Shown here: piece after piece, positions 55,750-64,000 of the stretch
Layout of the letters: each line of letters opens with the position of its first letter
Position numbering within the stretch: the first letter of the stretch is position 1
Source: Atherix ibis
Lineage: Eukaryota > Arthropoda > Insecta > Diptera > Athericidae
NCBI GenBank assembly: GCA_958298945.1
Contig: OY282609.1
Location: forward strand, 41,616,954-41,680,953
DNA: 64,000 nucleotides
Reading direction: 5' to 3'
Notes under the pieces: model-generated
What the model was told of the DNA's origin: nothing
What the model saw: only the letters and a program-made list of their open reading frames with translations
The model's database searches: none
Position numbers and translations under genes: made by a program

Positions 55750-55990
55750 CATTCTATTCGTAGCACCATTATTTTCTCCGAACATGCACGGTTGTCGGCA
55801 TTATTTCGCACTGGCAACAAATTTAAAATGATACCAGTAGTTCGGATGCTTGGTGGGCGAATTAGAACGCTCGCTTTCATATTGGCCACGATTATGCATT
55901 ATCGCCGGTTTGGCAATTTAGTATACAATTGCAAGTTGCAGTATATTCGACGTGGTTTACTTGATCTTGCAGTTTTAGCTGAAAGACACA
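55750..55990 (-). pseudogene. Gag end of the CsRn1-like element
   Basis: Minus strand, just upstream of the protease: cysteine-bearing text (CQCEIMPTTVHVRRK, CWYE-like) in broken frames, faintly like the single CHCC finger (C.yH..fg..a..C..PC) of CsRn1 Gag. Position supports the call more than the motif does. Confidence 0.4.
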
Positions 55991-56219
55991 GAAAAGGGCA
56001 GGATCCATAACGACAAAATGGAAAGAAAAGTTATTTTTTTAATAATATGATTATTTTGTTTATAAGAAGATATAATTTAAATATTGTATATAATATAAAA
56101 ATGGAGATTTTTTTCGTAAATTTTAATTTGTACAGAAAGGAAAAGAATTTTATTTAATATTTCGAGAAAAAAAATCAATACAATATTTCGATATATTAAA
56201 AAAAAATGTATAATTAGGG
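55991..56219. other. AT-rich, nothing recognised
   Basis: A/T runs only. Confidence 0.5.
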
Positions 56220-56289
56220 TCAGCAAAAATAATTTGTTTGTATATTTATTTTTGTTATGAAAAATATATATTATAATGAATTTGAGATA

Positions 56290-56380
56290 ATCGATATTTT
56301 ATTAAAGGTCCCTTCTCTCACAGGTACCCAATCAAACATTGGCCCTCCAATCTAATAGTGTGGTAAGAGAGGTCATCTTC
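56290..56380 (+). repeat. Dispersed LTR-like repeat
   Basis: ataatcgatattttattaaaggtccct ... gtgtggtaagagagg matches 46530-46620 with divergence. Confidence 0.45.
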
Positions 56381-56468
56381 ATCGAATTAAATCTGGAATG
56401 CATTTGATATTGTTACTGCGTAACATAGCCCAGGCGTGTTCTGGAATATTATAGAAGAGTGATTTTAT

Positions 56469-56538
56469 AAATTCTCGTTTAAATTGTCAGAGAGCTGACA
56501 ATTTAAACGAGAATTTCTGAAAATTTAAACGAGAATCG
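56469..56538. repeat. 22-bp perfect inverted repeat plus a third copy
   Basis: Arms 56469-56490 and 56495-56516, loop agag. The right arm is repeated again directly (56517-56538, ctgaaaatttaaacgagaat). Confidence 0.9.
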
Positions 56539-56754
56539 CTATTTAAGTGATCCTTGCATAAAGTTAGATCACAGAAATACAGTGTGAAGTGGAAATACAG
56601 CGAAAAGATTCAATAAGGATTTGAGTGTCATAAACAAAAAACTACTTGCAAACAAATTATAAAAAACAACATAATTAAATAAATAAAAATAGTCTTTTAT
56701 TCTATCAAATGCAACAGAATTATGTGACATCTCCCAAAGACTCCTAAGATAGGC

Positions 56755-57420
56755 TCAAGCAAGAAGTTGTTACCAAACTAAACTCAAGTCAACATGGCTA
56801 AAGGCAACACAGTAGAAGGGAAGTTGATGCTGAAGTTAAACAATTGAGAACAGGTATTACAGAAGTTGATGCCAATGTTAGCTCAAGCATCGGCCGTGTA
56901 GTTGCTGCATCTGTAGGTTTTATTAAAAATTTCATCGTTTGACTTCATACGCATTAATTACTTTACATGCTCCAACATTCCACAGTATGGTGAAGACAAA
57001 TCAGTGGACATATGCACAGCACAAAACGCACTAACACTGGGTTTACGCTATCAGGTTCTTGATGGAGAATTCACATACTATTATTAGAAGTGCTGGAATA
57101 AGGCCACGAAGAGAGTTTTCTAGAGCTCGTCTTCTGAGCACACGTATACGCTCCGACTGAGTATCATAATAAAGGTCTCCAACAGTTGGCACTAGAAATT
57201 GAGAAGATGGCGGGAGGCATATCAGTATACATCAACTTTTTTCATTGATCAAATGCCGGTGAAGCATTTATCGATGCGATAAGAAATTTAGAATCCTGAA
57301 AGACTGTACGATTGTACAGCATACCTCCTTAAAAAAAATGCCTTCGCTAAAGCGTTGGAGGTAGAGGCATTTCACCAGGATCCGAGAAATGTTGGCGGAT
57401 TGCCAAGAACCATATTCGAG
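56755..57420 (+). pseudogene. Gag-like region of the 412-like element
   Basis: Broken frames including FIDAIRNLES and LEVEAFHQDPRNVGG, resembling the end of 412/mdg1-type Gag (f..al..Al..Ea). No zinc knuckle visible. Confidence 0.45.
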
Positions 57421-57640
57421 AGAGGTCAATAGATATACAAACCGCAACAGGTCAGCACATATACGTCCAAGAAAAAAAGGGCCTGGAGGTTAAATTTAGA
57501 GAAAATATCTACCGACATACCGGTATTGTGGCAGATGTCTTCGATGATTACATAATCGGACTGGACATTATAAATAAATATCGGCTGACAATAAACTTCA
57601 AATATAATATCATAAAGAGCGATGCATGGGAATATCCGAG
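57421..57640 (+). pseudogene. Gypsy protease, C-terminal half
   Basis: QTATGQHIYVQEKKGLEVKF then HTGIVADVFDDYIIGLDIIN and KYRLTINF is the flap and second half of a gypsy protease (vadi.de.ilGlDfl..y...id). The catalytic DTG half is missing. The frame is open into 57773. Confidence 0.7.
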
Positions 57641-57924
57641 CAAGGAGCGTCAACTAGCGGTGTCGATGCTTTGTCGAGAAACCTTATACTTGACAAGAGG
57701 TTATGGTATACAAGGTTGTAGAAAGCATAAGAATGAGTACTTTTACGGGAGAATAGATAAGGATATCATGTAAAGTGCATAAGAGGAAAATGGAGATTTG
57801 AATCGGATCTTAGAATAGCTGCAAAATAGAGCAGAAAAATCTAAATTGCATGAAACTGTAAGTATGAGTACAACTACAAAAAAGAGCCACAGACAATAAA
57901 TATGGGTGCGACAAAACAATTACA

Positions 57925-58680
57925 ATGTCGATACTCTATGAGAAAGGATGGTTCTAGACGTAGTGGAAAGCGAAAACCGGTACATACTCGTAGTGATAGA
58001 GTACTTTACACAATGGTCAAAAGCGTTTGAAATAGTAAAGCAGGAGGCAATAAAGGTAGTAACTTATATAATTTTACCGACTTGGAGTTCCTCTGGAAAT
58101 TCAAAATAATCAAGGCTAAAATTTTGAGTTTCAAGTATTCAATAAAATATGTAAGGATATGAGAATTTACAAAACTTGGACAACTCTATATCGTCCTCAA
58201 TAGAACAGAATGGTAGAACGATTAAATCGAACTTTGGAATGAAATTTGGCTAAATTGGTTGATCGGCATAAGAAAACCGGGACCAATATATATGCTTTTC
58301 TCATATAAAAAAGTTGTACAAGAGAGTACCTCAGTAACAACGACAGGTAAAAACTTTGTAAAAGAACTACAGTTGCTAGCAGATCTACTTACAGGAACCT
58401 TACCAGAATCATGTATTATGGCAGAATATGCCTTGGATTTGAGAGAGAAGACCATTCATTCTCTGGCACAAGATGCTAGATAAGGGCTATCTAATTACAA
58501 TCGTAGTGGCAAAATTGCTGAATTTGAGGAGAAACGTTACCGAAATTGCAGACGAGTTGGGTAGGTTTTTTCCGATCTGTTACCAAATTGAAAGTAATTA
58601 TATACAGCATCCAGAAATATCAGTGAGGAGGATTGAAGATTTTGCACATCGACCTCCTGACAAGTTATCATGGATCATAT
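57925..58680 (+). pseudogene. 412-like gypsy integrase
   Basis: ENRYILVVIEYFTQWSKAFE (core start), MVERLNRTLE then stop and NLAKLVDRHKKT (catalytic Glu block, 58209 onward), SRSTYRNL or LADLLTGTLPES and YALDLREKTIHSLAQDAR (C-terminal helices). The second-Asp block is unreadable. At least four frame breaks. Confidence 0.75.
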
Positions 58681-58975
58681 GATGTTCGAGACGAATATCT
58701 CTTAGAAAAATATGGTGTTACCGCAGAAATTTGGGTTCCGAAATATTCAGAAGCACGCCTGAGCGGTATAAATACGATAGCTGCTCTTCAGTAAGTGATT
58801 AGTCTGAAAAACAATTCAGAAATAACTGGTTAAAGTTAGAAATTAATAGACTGAACAACGAATAAAGTTGGAAAGTATTAATGAGAAACGCCATTTAAGT
58901 GATTGCTGCATAAGGTTAGTTCATCAAAATACAGTGTCAAGCGAAAATATTGCAAAAATATTTAATTACGATTCG

Positions 58976-59280
58976 AGAATTTTTGGCCAAAAACAACACA
59001 CTAATAATGCCGCAGCCACCGTATTCCCCAGATCTGACCGCCTGTGACTTTTTCTTGTTCCCAAAACAGATTCTTTGATCCATTTTTGGAATGGGCAAAA
59101 ATCGAAGACGAGCCAAAACACGTGCAAGCTGTCAAAAATTAACTGAACATTCAAAATAACCGAACTTGTCGGCATAAGTGAGAAACATGAGTACCAACAT
59201 AACACCATAAAAAAATGAAAAATCAAATATACGTAACCCGCAGAAAATCAAAATTCTCGATACTTTTTGAACAGACCTCG
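58976..59280 (+). pseudogene. Mariner transposase C-terminal fragment
   Basis: KNNTLIMPQPPYSPDLTACD then FFLFPKQIL carries the third catalytic Asp (SPDL.xcDFFLFP). The sequence ends actttttgaacagacctcgt, a terminal repeat typical of this mariner type. The N-terminal two thirds are absent. Confidence 0.75.
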
Positions 59281-59549
59281 TATATACCATATACTTTGAA
59301 AATAAGTAAACAAAAGAAGAATAAATTTGTTTGAAGTTAGAGGCTTCTGAATTAAAGCGAGGAGGAGTTACGTATGCAAGTACATATGTACGAATACGTA
59401 CGGAATAAAAACGAATTTGTATAATGGCCGGGTAATTTTTGATTTTTATGAAATTTAGGAATTAAACTTTTAGGAGTCCGCGGCCAGAAAACTGTAATTA
59501 AAATTTAAAATAAAATAAATTTTGGTTTTATTTATTTTGCGTAGATGGT

Positions 59550-59900
59550 TTTGATTGAAGAGACATATAATACCATCCTGCTACAGTTTTTTTTTCATTT
59601 TCAAAATGTTGGATGAAGATTATGCCATATACATTTCAGATACCAGCAGCTATAACTTGTCCTATCGATGGTGTTTGCCTTCTTTGGTGCATGTTCTCTA
59701 GTAGAAATTCATTATTTGACCAAACTTAGTTTTTTGGTATATAATAGTGAATCCATGTTTGAATAACAATTACGAATCGACCTAAAAATTTATTTTGATA
59801 CCACTTAAAAGTATCCAAACACTCCATTAAAATTTTTACGTGAGCACAGTTTTTGCTACGTGTAAGCAAACGCGACAGCTATCTCGCCGATAGCCTTTTC
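59550..59900 (-). pseudogene. Mariner transposase fragment, first Asp lost
   Basis: Minus strand: KILMECLDTFKWYQNKFLGR then FVIVIQTWIHYYIPKN and QTPSIGQVIAAG, IIFIQHFENEKKTVAGWYY. This is the catalytic domain around the first Asp (VDETWIHyytPE in the family); here the motif is VIQTW, so Asp and Glu are replaced. Truncated on both sides. Confidence 0.75.
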
Positions 59901-60500
59901 AGACATTTATTATGTCAACTATCAGTTTTTCAGTGTTAACCTAAATTGGACATCCTTGGTAGTGACAAAAAATTTAGTAGTAACAATAACGCAATCAGCA
60001 TTACTTGTTATCGTACAACCTCAACAAAATTTAGTTAACCACCACTGAATTATTTCATATGATGCATACTTTTGAAGCTTGGTTTAGATATCAAATACTG
60101 TTCTTATCCTCAAATTAGCTTACGAAATTCACATTCTTCTATATTAATAAAAAACATAAACTTTGTCTGCTTTTAATGGCTGTCAAAACTAAACTAATAA
60201 ATAAAAAGTAATAAAATTTTGTAAGTTATCGTTCTTAAAAATTTTAATGCTAAAAAAATATCGTTATGCTGAAATAGGCTAAGTTTTTGCATAAGCCAAT
60301 AAGTTATCATATTAGCCTCATTAATTATTAATATTCGACTACCTAATCGTTCATTAGAAATATCAGCTAATCTAAACAAACTAGATAAATCTACATCATG
60401 TATAATTATAAATATATATAAACCAATAAAAAATCAATATCTTAAAAGTTATTAGTCCTCTTAAAACAATTATTATGTAAACAGCGGAAGTATAAGCAAG
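59901..60500. other. No gene recognised
   Basis: AT-rich; frame 60379-60194 minus has no motif. Confidence 0.5.
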
Positions 60501-60517
60501 TCATAATTATCAATGGC

Positions 60518-60672
60518 GCATATTTATTTTTGTGCTCATTCAGTAAGAATTATCCTTAAAATCTTGATATATACAAAACCGTTGGTGCAGATGGTATTGG
60601 TGCATATTTATTTTTTTGTGCTCATTCAGTAAGAATTATCCTTAAAATCTTGATATATACAAATCTTGATAT
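60518..60672 (+). repeat. Local direct duplication, about 70 bp
   Basis: gcatatttattttt...tgtgctcattcagtaagaat...cttgatatatac occurs from 60518 and again from 60602. gatatatac and gttggtgca words repeat further at 60665-60695. Confidence 0.85.
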
Positions 60673-60695
60673 ATACCGTTGGTGCAATCGTTGGT

Positions 60696-60772
60696 GCTAG
60701 TGAGAAAGAGTCTCCTTAGGATTATGGAGTAATAGTTACTCCATAATCCTAACGAGACTCTTTCTCACTAGC
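60696..60772. repeat. 37-bp near-perfect inverted repeat
   Basis: Arms 60696-60732 and 60736-60772 pair at 36 of 37 positions (gctagtgagaaagagtctc...), loop tag. Confidence 0.92.
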
Positions 60773-61029
60773 AAAACTATTACGTAAGCTTTTTCACCTA
60801 TTCTTTTCTCCTAGAATTTTTCCGAAAATATAGAAGACAGCATTAGTTCAATCATTCCTAATGCGAGTTCTCTTCCGCCTCCAATTACCGACCTATTGCA
60901 CTCATGTTTCTCTCATGTAAGGTCATACAAATGATCATAAACTATTAGCTAATAAAATATCTAGAATCATAAAAAACTTTAGTGACAGTCTATATGGTTT
61001 CTATTGCAACACATCTACTAGGGAGTGTA

Positions 61030-61330
61030 GAATTATTTCAAAGGCAATTGACAGAGTTTCGCATTAGGCTCTTTTGTCGCAAATACATGCATATAAGATA
61101 AACAACTGCCTCTTCATATACATAATTTTTCGAACCGTTCAACACAAGTTGTTTTGGATTAAATGATAGTGTTCTTCAAAGTTCGGTATTTTCTCCAATT
61201 GTTTTTTTTATTTTCATAAATGATCTTTCATTTGTAACTTGTAATCTAATCCACTGTTTTACTGATAATGGACTCATCGAGTTTTTATCATCGGTTTCTA
61301 ATTCACATTAAACTCAATAAATTCCTATAG
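61030..61330 (+). pseudogene. CR1-like non-LTR RT fragment, copy 1
   Basis: FDRVSH-like start, AYKINNCLF, then VFSPIVFFIFINDL (VPQGSxLSPtLFliFINDL in the family) and HCFTDNGLIEFLSSV, where the catalytic FADD is FTDN. Frames are broken between blocks. Confidence 0.65.
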
Positions 61331-61399
61331 GGACAGTAAGCTACTATAGGGCTTAAAGAACATAATGTAATTTAATGTTTTCAAAATATAGACCTATCT

Positions 61400-62215
61400 T
61401 TTGTCTATAAAGCGAAAACGAAATCTGGAAAATATGGGGAATATAGGATTACTGTCTCATGCTGTTTTATCGAAAATTCGTTTATATATGGGGTATCGAC
61501 GATTGTTCCCATGAACCTTTCAAACCATTCAATACAAACTATTAATATTTTCCCCAGGGTTAATTCTATCTCCAACTCTTTTTCTTCTTTTTATAAATGG
61601 TCTCTATTACTTCTAATTAAATTCACTGCTTTGATAATGACAGCACTCTCAGTTTTTCATATTCGTTTTCTGCAACGTATATTAAACTTATAAAGTTCCA
61701 ATATAGATTGTATATTTCTATGGAGCTTGAAGAATAGCTGTCTCTTGTCTCTTAAGTAAAATTCAAAATTTCCAACCATTATCCATGAACGGTACTCAAA
61801 TAACTGAATCCGATAATTTCTCTTTTCGTCCTTGGTATGGGTAATAATGACAACCTCGATTGGAATGACCACATATTAAATATTACCAAAAATGTAGTAA
61901 AATATTTAGGTTTCCTTAAATTAATCAGACTCTATCTGATCTTCTAATACAAATAAGGCATATATTCGACTCAAGCAAAAATATAGAAAACAATTTCAAC
62001 CATTCAATCCGAATGGGGAATACTTTACGTCGGGTTTTCCAAATCATTATAATTAACAGGTATATAAGAAGAAAGTATAACAATATCTCTCCCTTTATCT
62101 CCTCTAATACCATCTACATACGAAATGTATCTAAATATTATAGGGATGTTCTGAACTCAATTAGCGCAAGTGCTTTACAAAAAAGAATTAAAAATCAAAG
62201 ACAAGCATCATGACC
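61400..62215 (+). pseudogene. CR1-like non-LTR RT fragment, copy 2
   Basis: Second, diverged copy of the same region: SHAVLSKIRLY, GLILSPTLFLLFINGL, HCFDNDSTLSFSYSF (FADDSTL), then post-catalytic blocks near LSMNGTQITESDNFS and NDHILNITKNV in broken frames, and RDVLNSISASALQKRIKN near 62150 (a C-terminal RT-connection motif). It extends further than copy 1. Confidence 0.7.
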
Positions 62216-62397
62216 TTAATAATAAAATAGATATATAGCATGCACATATGCATTATTTCCTATAAAAACATCATAGTAGCCGATGAATATGACTGATAAC
62301 AATATTAAGCGTGAAATAATCATCAAAATGGTAACTTTTGTATATATATGTGTGGGTTTTAATAAAATAACTTTTATTGTATTTATTAATTTTTAAT

Positions 62398-62512
62398 TGA
62401 TATTTAATTTTTACAGACTAATATTTAATTTTTACGGACTAATATTTAATCTTTGTTGATATTTAACTTTCAATGACTGATCGACTTTATGACTGACTGA
62501 TTGACTTTATGA
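62398..62512 (+). repeat. Short tandem repeats
   Basis: tttttacagactaatatttaa-type words about 22 bp apart, three times, then gactgatcgactttatgact-type words twice. Confidence 0.7.
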
Positions 62513-62599
62513 CTTACTGCCTCGACGGTTGCTTGAAGAGAGAGAGTTTTATGAGTGAGAATGGAACTCAACACACCAATTGATGAACTCAACATAGTT

Positions 62600-64000
62600 A
62601 TTGGATCCCACAACTCGGCTGTCCTGACTCTTAAATCATCCGTTTTTCTTGAGGCAAAGTGGCCTTGTTCGTGCATATCCCGAATGATTTGATTTTCCAT
62701 TGACTCCGGTATCACTAGTAATTCATTTCAATTTACTATTTTAAAGATTATTTCATTTTTCAAAATATAATCATTATAGGGTCGGTCTTTTAAAATGATT
62801 TTAATAGTGATTAAAAAGTCATCTTCTTCTTGAGCTGTTTTAATACGATGTAATATTTCAGTATTAATTATTAAAACATTTCTACTTAAGCTGTCTACGT
62901 GTCGCATTTTAGTACCTGCACGATGTTCGATCACGTAATCAAAGTCCTGCAAATACATCGCCCATCTTGCAACTCTTACTGGTATATCATCTTTTCAAGC
63001 GTTGCAATCAGTTATGACTTTTACACGCTGTCCTAATAAGTATGAGCGCCATTTTTTAAACGCGTTAACAACAGCCATTGCTTCCAATTCGTAAGAATGA
63101 TATTTTTGCTCTGCTGCGGTCGTTTTTCTGCTCATGTAACAAACTGGATGCATTTTCCCATCTTCATCGTCTTTCTGCAACATTACTGCACCATAGCCAT
63201 CTTTCGATGCATCTGTATGCAATTCTGTTTCTGCTCTGAATTCAAATAATTTAAGAACAGGACTTTTTGTTAGTTCTGCCTTTAGAACTTCAAATGCCCT
63301 AATTTGCATTTCATCAAATTTGAATTTAGCATCTTTTTTCAGAAGGTCCGAAAGTGGTTTTGCTTTTATTGCGAAGGCTGGGATAAATTTTCTAAAATAG
63401 GATGCCAATCCTAGGAAACTTTGCACCTTTTTCTCGTTATTTGGCTGCGGAAAATTCGTAATGGCTTTGATTTTTTCTTTTCCCGACTGTATAGTACCGT
63501 TTTCAATCATATGTCCCAAAAACAGTATTCTTTTCTTTAAAAATTCACATTTACTCCATTTAATATGCAACCCATATTTTTTTGCAACTGCGAAAACGTT
63601 ATATAATTTTTTTAAACCATCACTTTCAGTTGTCGATGGTATAATGAGGTCATCCATGTAAATAATCACCTCGCCGTTGCAAATCAACTTCTTAAAAATT
63701 GCATGTATAAATCTTGAAAACGCTGCTGGGCTATTGCATAAGCCGAATGGACAATATTTGAATTGGTACTGTCCATTATGAACGATGAAACTTGTATATT
63801 TTCTGGAATTTTTTTCTACAGGTACATGAAAAAAAGCTGCTTCTAAATCCAGCGTTGTATAATATATTGCATCTTGTAATTTATCTAGCTGCTCCTCAAT
63901 ATTTGGTAATGGGTATCGATCTTTAATAATCTGTTCATTTATACGTCTATAATCAACGCACAATCTTTTCGATCCATCCCTTTTGTTTACCAATACTACA
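62600..64000 (-). pseudogene. pol: mdg3-like gypsy pol (RT, RNase H, integrase start), cut by window edge
   Basis: Minus strand, one frame from the right edge. [54 protein letters not shown], catalytic [10 protein letters not shown]. Thumb: [15 protein letters not shown]. RNase [41 protein letters not shown], then ITDCNA. An in-frame TGA at about 62995, with a few residues missing, precedes VRVARWAMYLQDFDYVIEHR and HVDSLSRN. A second TGA lies near 62725. The integrase zinc finger begins (HEQGHFASRKT) and is cut at about 62640. RT motifs are otherwise intact, so this is the youngest remnant outside the 18-29 kb element. Confidence 0.85.

Larger units (their letters stand above)
56535..58975 (+). 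mobile_element. 412/mdg1-like gypsy element, internally deleted
   Basis: Direct repeats of LTR type at both ends: 56535-56625 (gagaatcgctatttaagtga...) and 58883-58975 (gagaaacgccatttaagtga...). Between them, on the plus strand, are gag, protease end and integrase but no RT or RNase H. The LTR repeats differ at about a fifth of positions by eye, so the insertion is old. Confidence 0.6.

Overview
The window is AT-rich animal DNA with no recognisable host gene. Everything identifiable is transposable-element sequence: Ty3/Gypsy LTR elements of several lineages, jockey-, CR1- and LOA-like non-LTR elements, a probable copia scrap, and at least five kinds of Tc1/mariner element. This fits repeat-rich, probably heterochromatic, insect DNA. 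A mariner with 41 residues between the second and third catalytic Asp (the DD41D or rosa type, first known from tephritid fruit flies) and a Mos1-like mariner suggest a fly, perhaps a tephritid. That is inference. No bacterial, CRISPR, rRNA or convincing tRNA gene was seen.

Layout. Bases 1-17724 are a direct tandem array of a roughly 4.5-kb composite unit: one partial copy (1-2259), then units starting at 2260, 8667 and 13194. Each unit holds, in order, a decayed CsRn1-like protease (+), a jockey-like RT and endonuclease (-) split by the DD41D mariner, a copia-like RT scrap (+), a frameshifted gypsy gag (+), a hairpin, and a protease-end/RT-start fragment of another gypsy element (+). Unit 2 also holds a 1.1-kb segment repeated three times.

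Bases 16568-28271 are a second-level tandem duplication, period 5856 bp, containing a Ty3/Gypsy element of mag-like aspect. Copy 1 is cut inside integrase. Copy 2 is complete, with LTRs of 243 and 238 bp, a tRNA-Leu-type primer site, a 1267-codon gag-pol frame and a frameshifted C-terminal integrase frame. The target duplication TTGAC flanks the whole block, so there was one insertion followed by one duplication.

Bases 29.7-64.0 kb are a mosaic of older remnants: gypsy pol scraps (30.3-31.2, 45.0-45.7, 50.9-51.4, 53.5-56.0, 56.5-59.0 and 62.6-64.0 kb), non-LTR remnants (34.5, 36.5-37.8, 43.9-44.4 and 61.0-62.2 kb), mariners (31.6, 40.5, 41.4-42.7, 47.2-48.2, 59.0 and 59.6-59.9 kb) and an unclassified 751-bp terminal-inverted-repeat element (39.5-40.3 kb).

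The notable signal is mutational, not a gene system. The sequence repeatedly shows tandem duplications at nested scales, a duplication junction with a locally templated filler, and many near-perfect inverted duplications with 3-16 nt loops, the longest with 62-bp arms. These point to template switching or end-joining repair, or partly to assembly or amplification artefacts. All domain calls are by eye; no search was run.
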